Shown piece by piece: positions 1 through 8,303 of a DNA stretch of 64,000 nucleotides (position 1 is the first letter of the stretch; each line of letters opens with the position of its first letter). The notes beneath the pieces were generated by a model, which saw only the letters and a program-made list of their open reading frames with translations, searched no databases and was not told the origin of the DNA. Source of the stretch: Salegentibacter_A chungangensis (GTDB taxonomy: Bacteria; Bacteroidota; Bacteroidia; Flavobacteriales; Flavobacteriaceae); NCBI RefSeq assembly GCF_042678405.1, contig NZ_JBHTLI010000001.1, positions 1,860,001-1,924,000 of the forward strand, in the 5' to 3' direction. Position numbers and translations under genes: made by a program.

Positions 1-843
1 GTAGTTCCCGGGCATCAGGTAGTGGGCAGAGTGGAAAGGAATGGTCCCGGAGCTTCAAATTTCAAAACCGGTGACAGGGTAGGAGTTGCCTGGATCTTTT
101 CTGCCTGTGGAATATGCAAATATTGCAAAGCCGGGAATGAGAACCTATGTGATTATTTCAGGGCTACCGGACGCGATGCTAATGGAGGTTATGCCGAATT
201 TATGGTGGCAGAGGAGAAGTATGTTTATAAGATCCCAGAATTCTTCAGTGATGCCGAAGCTGCGCCAATGTTATGCGCCGGGGCTATTGGTTACAGGTCA
301 GTGCGTCTGGCCGGAATTAAGGATGGGCAGAGGCTTGGGTTTACCGGTTTCGGAGGATCGGCACATTTGGTTTTAAAAATGCTAAGATATCAGTTTCCAA
401 AAGTGAAAACCTACGTTTTTGCCAGGAGTGAATCTGACAGGGAGTTCGCTCTGGAACTGGGTGCCACCTGGGCCGGTGACACCACCGACAGGTCTCCGGA
501 GAAACTTGATGCCATAATCGATACCACTCCGGCCTGGAAGCCGGTGGTCGAAGCTCTTTCCAACCTTGAAAAAGGAGGGAGGCTTGTAATTAACGCCATA
601 AGAAAAGAGGAAAGCGACAAGGGTTATCTGGAAAAGCTTTCCTATCAGCGGGACCTGTGGTTGGAAAAAGAGATTAAAAGTGTGGCCAATGTTACTGCAA
701 AAGACGTAAAGGGTTTTTTAAAACTGGCAGCCGAAGCCCGAATTAAACCCGAATTTCAGGAATATAAACTAGAGGAAGCCAATAAGGCGCTTCTGGAGAT
801 GAAAACCCAGAAGATAAGAGGAGCCAAGGTACTTCGGGTTTAA
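1..843 (+). CDS. Zinc-dependent alcohol dehydrogenase, 3' part (5' end outside the window)
   Basis: This is a medium-chain, zinc-dependent alcohol dehydrogenase that should interconvert alcohols and aldehydes with NAD(P)H. The reading frame is open from base 1, so the gene starts upstream; the GTG at 22 is only an internal valine. The first visible residues, VVPGHQVVG, are the catalytic-zinc GHE-type motif with Q in place of E. The four structural-zinc cysteines follow in ACGICKYCKAGNENLC. A Rossmann segment GFTGFGGSAH comes near the middle. The order of motifs fits the propanol-preferring AdhP/AdhA-like group. The substrate cannot be read from sequence. It lies 122 nt upstream of the FtsH-like gene on the same strand. 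A fermentative role would fit the acetate genes and the FNR-like boxes elsewhere in the window, but that is inference. Confidence 0.9.
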   Translation, partial: VVPGHQVVGRVERNGPGASNFKTGDRVGVAWIFSACGICKYCKAGNENLCDYFRATGRDANGGYAEFMVAEEKYVYKIPEFFSDAEAAPMLCAGAIGYRSVRLAGIKDGQRLGFTGFGGSAHLVLKMLRYQFPKVKTYVFARSESDREFALELGATWAGDTTDRSPEKLDAIIDTTPAWKPVVEALSNLEKGGRLVINAIRKEESDKGYLEKLSYQRDLWLEKEIKSVANVTAKDVKGFLKLAAEARIKPEFQEYKLEEANKALLEMKTQKIRGAKVLRV

Positions 844-877
844 GAAAAGTATCTTCCTGTTTTAGGTACTTTCCGAA

Positions 878-889
878 TGACTTTTATCA
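878..889. promoter_or_regulatory. Weak candidate FNR/CRP-type box before the FtsH-like gene
   Basis: TGACTTTTATCA matches TGAY-N4-RTCA, the pattern found upstream of hemN, ccoS, ccoI and nhaA. It lies 77 nt before the FtsH-like start. Unlike those four sites, I find no TAnnTTTG-like box 23 nt downstream, so a role is uncertain. Confidence 0.3.
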
Positions 890-965
890 TTTCCGCTTTC
901 GGCATAAAATCGGAACTTAAAGGACTTTCAGTACGGGTATCTCGTCTTTTCTTTAAAATGGGGCT

Positions 966-2894
966 ATGGATTCACAAGAGCAAAAACAAACACAAACCCC
1001 GGCCAGAAAGCCACAATCTACGTTCTGGTGGATCTATATTGTGATGATTTTCTTTTTTATCTGGATGTGGTTTTTCCAAAGCAGCAGCTCTCTTCCGCAG
1101 ATTAGCTGGAATCACTTTGAAAAGGAACTTTTAGCACAGAATAAAGTCGATCGTCTGGATGTGGTAAATAATGAGTGGGTTGAGGTATACCTCAAAACTG
1201 AAGAAAAGAAAGCCGCCGATCAGGAGACCCAAAGTATTTTGGAAAGAGAGCAGGCGCGGGGTCCCTCATATTTTTTCAATATAGGTGCTGTTGAGGTTTT
1301 CTATGATCAGCTTAAAAGAACCGGAGAAGAATATCCTGAGGCAAATGAAATTGTGGTCACTTATAGCAGGAGACAAAACTGGGGAAGTACCATCTTGCCC
1401 TGGCTGTTACCTATTGGGCTGCTTATTCTGTTCTGGGTTTATATGCTGCGGGGAATTTCAGCCAGAATGCAGGGAGCCGATTCTTCCTTCTTTAAATTCG
1501 GGCAGTCTAAGGCCAGGATACTGGAACAGGGAACCGAAACCCGGGTTACATTTAAGGATGTTGCCGGTCTTGAAGAAGCTAAGGAAGAGATCTATGAACT
1601 GGTCAAATTTCTGAAAGATCCTGAAAAATTTGAACGCCTCGGGGCTAAGATACCTAAGGGAATCCTGCTATTAGGTCCCCCGGGAACGGGAAAAACCCTT
1701 TTGGCTAAGGCAGTGGCCGGGGAGGCAGGAGTCCCTTTCTTTTCCTTGTCGGGTTCCGAATTTATTGAAATGTTTGTGGGCGTAGGTGCGGCACGGGTAA
1801 GAGACCTTTTCAGCAAGGCCAAATTAAGGGCTCCCAGTATAATTTTTATAGATGAGATAGATACGATTGGCCGGGCAAGAGGCAGCTCCACCATTTTTCA
1901 ATCTAATGATGAAAGAGAGAGTACCCTAAACCAGTTATTGGCAGAACTTGACGGTTTTGATACCAATACCAGGGTGATCATTCTTGCAGCTACAAACAGG
2001 GGCGATATTCTCGATCCGGCTTTGTTAAGGCCAGGCAGGTTCGATCGTCATATCCAGCTGGAATTGCCCAACCTAACCGAAAGGAAAGCGATTTTTAAGG
2101 TGCATATGAAGCCTTTAAAACTTGGTCCGGATGTGAATGAAGAATTACTGGCTGCCCAAACACCAGGATTTTCAGGGGCCGACATCGCTAATATCTGTAA
2201 CGAAGCTGCCCTTATTGCGGCTCAAAGAGAAAAGGAGGCAATTCACCGGCAGGATTTTATGGATGCCATAGACCGCGTGATCGGAGGTTTGGAAAAACGA
2301 AGCAAGATCATAACTCCTGCCGAGAAGAAAAGGATAGCCTATCACGAAGCCGGCCACGTTACCGCAAGCTGGTATCTGGAACACGCTCAGCCTGTGCTTA
2401 AGGTATCTATAATCCCACGAGGCAGAAGTCTGGGAGCAGCCTGGTACCTGCCGGAAGAACACCAGATCATTACCAAATCTGAATTCCTGGATGCAATTTG
2501 TTCTGCTTTAGGCGGACGGGCTTCAGAAGAGATCGTTTTTGAGGAGGTGTCTTCCAATGCTATAGACGACCTGGAAAAAGTGACCAAACAGGCTTACACT
2601 ATGGTGGTAAACTATGGGTTAAGTGATGAACTGCGCAATATTAGCTTTTATGATTCCACCGGAAAACGGGAAGGAGCACTTCAAAAGCCTTATAGCGAAA
2701 AGACCGCAGAAAAAATAGATATTGAAGTGCAGGCTATTATCGATAAGGCTTATGAGAAGACTAAGATGATTCTTAATTCTCATCGCCACCAACTTGATGC
2801 CCTTGCAGCCTCACTGATGGAAAAGGAGATCCTGTATAAAGATGAAATTAAGGCAATTCTCGGAGAAAAGCCTCAAATGCAAACTAAGGAATAA
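966..2894 (+). CDS. ftsH: FtsH-type AAA+ ATP-dependent zinc metalloprotease
   Basis: This is a membrane-anchored AAA+ protease that unfolds and degrades membrane and short-lived cytosolic proteins. Two transmembrane segments (about residues 21-38 and 142-162) flank a periplasmic segment. The AAA module follows: Walker A GPPGTGKT (237-244), pore loop FVGVG (270-274), Walker B IIFIDEID (292-299), and the second region of homology with arginine fingers in LLRPGRFDRH. The zinc site HEAGH is at 460-464, with a plausible third ligand in SSNAIDDLEK. All catalytic residues are present, and 642 aa is the usual family length. The N-terminus is rich in Q/T/P and may mark a second paralogue, but the rest of the genome is not visible. 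It ends 15 nt from the convergent glgB stop. Confidence 0.95.
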   Translation: MDSQEQKQTQTPARKPQSTFWWIYIVMIFFFIWMWFFQSSSSLPQISWNHFEKELLAQNKVDRLDVVNNEWVEVYLKTEEKKAADQETQSILEREQARGPSYFFNIGAVEVFYDQLKRTGEEYPEANEIVVTYSRRQNWGSTILPWLLPIGLLILFWVYMLRGISARMQGADSSFFKFGQSKARILEQGTETRVTFKDVAGLEEAKEEIYELVKFLKDPEKFERLGAKIPKGILLLGPPGTGKTLLAKAVAGEAGVPFFSLSGSEFIEMFVGVGAARVRDLFSKAKLRAPSIIFIDEIDTIGRARGSSTIFQSNDERESTLNQLLAELDGFDTNTRVIILAATNRGDILDPALLRPGRFDRHIQLELPNLTERKAIFKVHMKPLKLGPDVNEELLAAQTPGFSGADIANICNEAALIAAQREKEAIHRQDFMDAIDRVIGGLEKRSKIITPAEKKRIAYHEAGHVTASWYLEHAQPVLKVSIIPRGRSLGAAWYLPEEHQIITKSEFLDAICSALGGRASEEIVFEEVSSNAIDDLEKVTKQAYTMVVNYGLSDELRNISFYDSTGKREGALQKPYSEKTAEKIDIEVQAIIDKAYEKTKMILNSHRHQLDALAASLMEKEILYKDEIKAILGEKPQMQTKE

Positions 2895-2909
2895 GCTGTT
2901 TTAGTTTCT

Positions 2910-4982
2910 TTATTCCAACTTCAGGTACAACACCGCCATTGGGGGTAAAGTAAGGCTTATAGACTGCTCCTGGCCGTGGGCCGGGATATCTTCAGGAATT
3001 AAAGACTTGTTGTTTCTGGTATTACTTCCGCCAAATTTATCAAGGTCGGAATTAAAGAGCTCTTTCCATGCTCTGTTTTGTGGAATACCTATCCGGTAAT
3101 TTTCTCTCGGCACGGGAGTGAGATTACAGATCACCACCAGGCTCTCTTCGGCTTTTTTTCCTTTTCTTATAAAACAGATCACACTGTTTTCGGCATCGTG
3201 TATATCTATCCATTCAAAACCCGTATGTTCAAAACTGACCTCATAAAGTGCCGGTTCGGACTTATAGATATGATTTAGCGTCTTTAAAGTTTCCTGTATC
3301 TGTTGATGAAGCGGATACCGGCATAGGTGCCATTCCAGGCTGGAATCGTGATCCCATTCGGAAGTTTGCCCGAATTCCCCACCCATAAAGAGCAGTTTTG
3401 TGCCGGGGTGGGCATACATATAGGCATAAAGACTTCTAAGATTGGCAAATTTATTCCATTCGTCTCCGGGCATTTTGTTGATCAGTGCCTGTTTTCCGTA
3501 GACTACCTCGTCGTGAGATAAAGGAAGCATAAAGTTTTCGGTAAAAGCATAGGTGGTGCTGAAGGTGATATCATTTTGATGGTGCCTGCGGTGAACCGGG
3601 TCTTTTTTGAAGTATTCCAGGGTATCGTGCATCCAGCCCATCATCCACTTCATCCCGAAGCCAAGCCCTCCAAGATAGGTTGGCCGCGAAACCATTGGCC
3701 AGGCAGTAGACTCTTCCGCAATGGTTATAATATCAGGGAATTCCCCGTAAGCAACTTCATTGAATTCCTTTAAGAAACTTATAGCCTCAAGGTTTTCCCT
3801 GCCGCCATATTCATTCGGGATCCATTCCCCGTCTTCCCGGGAATAGTCCAGGTAGAGCATAGAAGCCACGGCATCTACCCGCAGGCCGTCTATATGATAT
3901 TTATCCAGCCAGAAAACCGCATTGCTTATCAGAAAAGAACGTACCTCATTTCGGCCATAGTTGAATATATAGCTTTTCCAGTCGGGATGGAATCCCTTTT
4001 TAGGGTCGGCGTGTTCGTAGAGATAAGTGCCGTCGTAGTAATGCAGTCCGTGCAGGTCTGAAGGGAAGTGGGAGGGAACCCAGTCTAAAATAACTCCAAT
4101 TTCATTTTCGTGTAAGGCCTCTATCAGTTTTATAAAGTCCTGTGGCGTACCATATCTGCTGGATGGCGCGAAATAACCCGTGATCTGGTAACCCCAGGAA
4201 CCGTAAAAAGGATGTTCCATAACCGGCATAAATTCCACGTGGGTAAACCCCATTTCTTTAATATATTCGGGTAATTGCTCGGCAAGCTCCAAATAGGTCA
4301 GAGAGCGATTCCCTTCTTCGGGAACTCTTTTCCAGCTCCCGATGTGCAGCTCGTAAACCGAAACCGGCTGAGGTTTTCCCTTTTGTTTATTTCGTTTGTT
4401 AAGCCATTTCTTATCCTTCCATTTTGTCTCAAGGTCCCAGACCATCGATGCTGTCTTGGGTGGTTCTTCCCACATAAATGCAAAAGGATCACCTTTTTCG
4501 GCTGTATATCCATCACGTGAGCTGATCAAATATTTATAAACACTGCCTTTTTCCGCTTCCGGAATAAAACACTCCCAAATTCCCGATTCGTCGTAACGAT
4601 GTGTCATTGGGTTGGCCGTCTTATCCCAGTTGTTGAAGCTTCCAATTACGGAGACCTTACTGGCATTTGGTGCCCATACGGCAAACTGCACTCCTTTTTT
4701 TCGGTTTTTGGTCCTGAGATGGGAACCCAGCTTTTTGTATAAATGATAATGCTTACCTTCCTTAAAAAGGTGAATATCATATTCTGAGATCCAGGCCTCT
4801 GTTCCCGCTTTCTTTGGTGCAGTTTTTAAAGGAGCGCTTTTCCTTTTTTCAGGACCTGTCCCAGATTCAGATCTTTTTACAAAACCCTTGATTTGTCCGG
4901 GGTCTTTCGGGAACTGCATATTCTCAGTCTTTGTTTTTTTTCCGGTAGCTTCTGTTTTTTTATTTTCCTTTTTTTTAGTCAT
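2910..4982 (-). CDS. glgB: 1,4-alpha-glucan branching enzyme (GH13_9)
   Basis: This enzyme makes alpha-1,6 branches in alpha-glucan by cutting and transferring 1,4-linked chains. After a Lys-rich, low-complexity N-terminal extension of about 65 residues comes a CBM48-like domain (FAVWAPNASKVSVIGSFNNW). The GH13 barrel contains nucleophile Asp about 370 in GLRVDAVASM, acid/base Glu about 423 in TIAEEST, and the LPLSHDEVVYGK motif of branching enzymes. The start ATG lies inside the last codons of treS-mak (8-nt overlap) and is preceded by a good GGAGG at about 8 nt, which is unusual for this phylum and suggests translational coupling. As the last gene of glgE-treS/mak-glgB it should branch the linear glucan made by GlgE. 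The charged N-terminal extension has no function I can name. Confidence 0.96.
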   Translation of the reverse strand: MTKKKENKKTEATGKKTKTENMQFPKDPGQIKGFVKRSESGTGPEKRKSAPLKTAPKKAGTEAWISEYDIHLFKEGKHYHLYKKLGSHLRTKNRKKGVQFAVWAPNASKVSVIGSFNNWDKTANPMTHRYDESGIWECFIPEAEKGSVYKYLISSRDGYTAEKGDPFAFMWEEPPKTASMVWDLETKWKDKKWLNKRNKQKGKPQPVSVYELHIGSWKRVPEEGNRSLTYLELAEQLPEYIKEMGFTHVEFMPVMEHPFYGSWGYQITGYFAPSSRYGTPQDFIKLIEALHENEIGVILDWVPSHFPSDLHGLHYYDGTYLYEHADPKKGFHPDWKSYIFNYGRNEVRSFLISNAVFWLDKYHIDGLRVDAVASMLYLDYSREDGEWIPNEYGGRENLEAISFLKEFNEVAYGEFPDIITIAEESTAWPMVSRPTYLGGLGFGMKWMMGWMHDTLEYFKKDPVHRRHHQNDITFSTTYAFTENFMLPLSHDEVVYGKQALINKMPGDEWNKFANLRSLYAYMYAHPGTKLLFMGGEFGQTSEWDHDSSLEWHLCRYPLHQQIQETLKTLNHIYKSEPALYEVSFEHTGFEWIDIHDAENSVICFIRKGKKAEESLVVICNLTPVPRENYRIGIPQNRAWKELFNSDLDKFGGSNTRNNKSLIPEDIPAHGQEQSISLTLPPMAVLYLKLE

Positions 4983-7900
4983 TTCGGTACCTCCCCATTA
5001 TAGATTTTATACCCCTAAGCGGAATGAGAACCCAATCGGGGCGGTTGTTTAGTTCGTAACTCAGTTCGTAGATCGCTTTTTCAAGTAAGAAGGTTTCCAT
5101 CAGGATCTTGAAATCATCCGGATTATCGGGAATAAAGTCACAGTTCCTGGTGTGTTTATGATACCCGAATAAATAAAGCCTGGAAACGTAGTAGAACCAG
5201 GATTCTGCCCAATCTTCAAGATTACTTTCTTTCTTCTGCTGATCGAATTCTGAGGTGGTCATACTGCTGTAGGCAGCATAGTGAAAAGACCTTAACATTC
5301 CCGCCACATCCCGTAAGGCTGATCTCTTTAATCTCCTTTCACTAAAGGAACGGGCCGGTTCCCCCTCAAAATCTATGATCACAAAATCTTTCCCCGTCCA
5401 TAATACCTGGCCAAGGTGATAATCACCGTGCGTTCTTATCTTCATAATCGGGATCTTATGGTCAAATACCCGTTTGAAGCAATCAAGGATATCTGCCTTC
5501 ATCTCCAGAACTTCTCTGGCTTCTTCCTGAATTGCCTCAGGCAGGTTTGCAATATTCTTTTGCAGGCTTTGAAAAGATCCTCTTGTAAGAGATTGGAGAG
5601 ACGAGAATAAGGAACGCTGATAATGAAGCGAAAATGGCTCGTGCTCAAAATCTTTTTCTTCAGGATGTGCTGCAAGAGCTTTATGCATTTCTGCAGTTCG
5701 CTGTCCTAAAAGTGATACCCTTTCCGGGAAAATACCCATCAGGTCCTTCATAAAATCTGGCATATCCTGATATTTTATGGGGGTGGTGAGATCTGCTTTA
5801 GGAGATTTTATCTTCATCTCTTTGGGCCTGGTCAGGACATTTTCAAAAAACTGGTTCAGGGAATCCTTTGTGTAGTCCCAGGCATCTCCCTGGTTAGGGA
5901 TCAGGTCCTGCATCATTCCCAGCACCACAATATTTTTTGGGTCAGGGTTATATTCTATGGCGCCCACAAACTTAGGAGCGTTCTTATAATCTGTTTTTTC
6001 TGAAAGATACCTGGTAATTTCGAGATCTGGATTTATAGTATTATCCAGTTTACGATACAGCTTTAGAAAATATTTGTTCTCGAAGATCAGCGAAGTATTG
6101 CTTTGTTCGGCATTCAGGATTTTGGAATGCACAATATCTGAAGAGAACTTTCCGCCTTTACTGTGGTAGAAAATAATATTTCCGCGTTCTCCCGGAAGTT
6201 TCCTGTTTTTCCTGATAAATTTCAGGAGCAGATTTCTGAATGCTTCGGCATATACAGCGTCAAATAAGACCCCTTCGTCTCCGTTAAGTTTTACATTGGC
6301 TATAATTCCTTTCTGCGGAATTTCCTTATATAAGGCTTCATTTTCTTGCGAAGCATAGGCAAGCGGAAGCTGGTAAATTTCCGGAAGGCCTTCGTTGTAG
6401 TTTACTTCAAGGGTGATCAGACAGGAATGCAGATCGGGAACAGGAATTTTGATATGATTAATGATCGAAAAGTTCTGGACAACGCGGGATTTGCCTCCAA
6501 ACCAACGACAGGTTTGCAGGTAACCGGGAAGCACCTTGTTCTCCAACAGGCTTTTGGTCTTGTTCTCCAGGAGATCTGACCATTGATGGAGATGTACTAC
6601 GGGGGGATGTTCCTGCCCCTGGTAAGCTTCTTTTTCTTTTTCCAGCAGGAACCAGTAGTAGCCATAAGGAGCCATCATAAATAAATAAGGAGCTTCGGTC
6701 ACCTTTGGGAATTTATTATGGCTGAAAACTTCTACCGGAGTGTAGCCTTCATAATCTTCCAGTTCCAGCTCCGCTGACTGGGGAAACCTGGAAAGGTTGC
6801 CGATTATCAGAATTTCTTCCTCCTCATAACTTCGGATAAAAGCGATCACTTTTGCATTTGAAGGGGACAGGAATCTGATCTTTCCTCTTCCGAAAGCCTT
6901 GAACTTTTTCCGCATTCCTATAATGCGCTTCATCCACCACAAGAGGGAAGAGGAGTTCATTTGCTGTGCCTCGACGTTAATAGACTCATATTTATATTCC
7001 GGGTCTATAATGACCGGTAAGTACAATTTATGCGGATTGGCATTGGAAAAACCTGCATTGCGATCGGCAGACCATTGCATAGGCGTTCTTACCCCATCGC
7101 GATCTCCCAGGTAGAAGTTATCTCCCATTCCAATTTCATCACCATAATAGATCACCGGAGTTCCGGGGAGAGAAAATAAAAGGATATTCATCAGCTCGAT
7201 CTTGTTCCTGTTATTTTCAAGCAGAGGTGCCAGCCTGTGCCTTATCCCGACATTGATCTTGGCCTGCGGGTCTTTGGTGTACACCCGATACATATAATCG
7301 CGTTCCTCATCGGTTACCATTTCCAGGGTTAGCTCATCGTGATTTCTCAGGAAAATGGCCCACTGGCAGGTATCGGGTATTTCCGGGGTCTGATCTATAA
7401 TATCGATTATCGGGTAGCGGTCTTCCATCTTTATGGCCATAAACATTCGTGGCATAATTGGGAAGTGGTAGTTCATATGACATTCATCTCCATCGCCAAA
7501 ATAAGCTGCAGAGTCTTCTGGCCACATATTGGCTTCGGCCAGCAAAAGTTTATTCTCAAAATGTTTATCTACGTGGGCCCTTAATTTTTTCAGAAACTCG
7601 TGTGTTTCCGGCAGGTTTTCACAATTGGTATTATCACTTTCGTATAAGTAAGGAACCGCATCCAGCCGGAAGCCGTCAACACCCATCTCACACCAGAAGT
7701 CAAGGATCTTAAAGACCTCCTGTTGTACCAGTTCGCTCTCGAAATTAAGGTCGGGCTGATGCGAAAAGAACCGGTGCCAGAAATAGGCTTTCGCCACCGG
7801 GTCCCAGGTCCAGTTGGAGGGCTCGGTATCGGTAAAAATGATACGGGCATCTTTATATTTTTTAGGATCATCGCTCCATACGTAATAATCCCTTTCCGGG

Positions 7901-8286
7901 GAATCGGGAGCTGCCTTTCTCGCTCTTTGGAACCAGGGATGCTGATCTGATGTATGGTTGATTACAAGCTCTGTGATCACTTTCAATCCCCTGGAATGTG
8001 CTTCTTTAATAAATTTCTTAAAGACCTTCACATCGCCGTAACTGGGATTGATCTTGTAGTAATCGGAAATATCATACCCGTCATCTTTGAGTGGGGAAGG
8101 GTAGAAAGGCAATAGCCAGATGGCTGTTACCCCGAGGTCTTCCAGGTACTCGAGCTTTTGCAGGAGGCCGTTAAAATCCCCAATTCCATCCCCATTGCTG
8201 TCAAAGAATGCTTTTATATGTAATTCATAGATAATGGCATCCTTGTACCAGTGGATCTGATCATCAATATTTCCGGAGAAACTCAT
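4975..8286 (-). CDS. treS: Trehalose synthase-maltokinase fusion (TreS-Mak)
   Basis: This bifunctional enzyme isomerises trehalose to maltose (TreS, GH13_16) and phosphorylates maltose with ATP to maltose-1-phosphate (maltokinase). The N-terminal half (about 1-550) carries the TreS signature YELHIKAFFDSNGDGIGDF, nucleophile Asp209 in GFRLDAVPYLYE, LLLAEANMWPED and FLRNHDELT. The C-terminal half (about 575-1103) starts with LPGYLQTCRWFGGKSR and holds the kinase motifs HGDYHLGQ (953-960) and IIDFEGEPARS, as in aminoglycoside-kinase-like maltokinases. At 1103 aa it matches known TreS-Mak fusions. It lies 17 nt downstream of glgE and overlaps glgB by 8 nt, so its product is handed to GlgE by genes of the same operon. 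No key residue appears to be missing. Confidence 0.96.
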   Translation of the reverse strand: MSFSGNIDDQIHWYKDAIIYELHIKAFFDSNGDGIGDFNGLLQKLEYLEDLGVTAIWLLPFYPSPLKDDGYDISDYYKINPSYGDVKVFKKFIKEAHSRGLKVITELVINHTSDQHPWFQRARKAAPDSPERDYYVWSDDPKKYKDARIIFTDTEPSNWTWDPVAKAYFWHRFFSHQPDLNFESELVQQEVFKILDFWCEMGVDGFRLDAVPYLYESDNTNCENLPETHEFLKKLRAHVDKHFENKLLLAEANMWPEDSAAYFGDGDECHMNYHFPIMPRMFMAIKMEDRYPIIDIIDQTPEIPDTCQWAIFLRNHDELTLEMVTDEERDYMYRVYTKDPQAKINVGIRHRLAPLLENNRNKIELMNILLFSLPGTPVIYYGDEIGMGDNFYLGDRDGVRTPMQWSADRNAGFSNANPHKLYLPVIIDPEYKYESINVEAQQMNSSSLLWWMKRIIGMRKKFKAFGRGKIRFLSPSNAKVIAFIRSYEEEEILIIGNLSRFPQSAELELEDYEGYTPVEVFSHNKFPKVTEAPYLFMMAPYGYYWFLLEKEKEAYQGQEHPPVVHLHQWSDLLENKTKSLLENKVLPGYLQTCRWFGGKSRVVQNFSIINHIKIPVPDLHSCLITLEVNYNEGLPEIYQLPLAYASQENEALYKEIPQKGIIANVKLNGDEGVLFDAVYAEAFRNLLLKFIRKNRKLPGERGNIIFYHSKGGKFSSDIVHSKILNAEQSNTSLIFENKYFLKLYRKLDNTINPDLEITRYLSEKTDYKNAPKFVGAIEYNPDPKNIVVLGMMQDLIPNQGDAWDYTKDSLNQFFENVLTRPKEMKIKSPKADLTTPIKYQDMPDFMKDLMGIFPERVSLLGQRTAEMHKALAAHPEEKDFEHEPFSLHYQRSLFSSLQSLTRGSFQSLQKNIANLPEAIQEEAREVLEMKADILDCFKRVFDHKIPIMKIRTHGDYHLGQVLWTGKDFVIIDFEGEPARSFSERRLKRSALRDVAGMLRSFHYAAYSSMTTSEFDQQKKESNLEDWAESWFYYVSRLYLFGYHKHTRNCDFIPDNPDDFKILMETFLLEKAIYELSYELNNRPDWVLIPLRGIKSIMGRYRND

Positions 8287-8303
8287 ATATCTGCTTTTTA
8301 AGT

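Noticed and set aside
7590..7871. Antiparallel and same-strand short frames inside treS-mak
   Set aside because: They lie in alternative phases of a gene whose catalytic motifs are unbroken. No frameshift is indicated.
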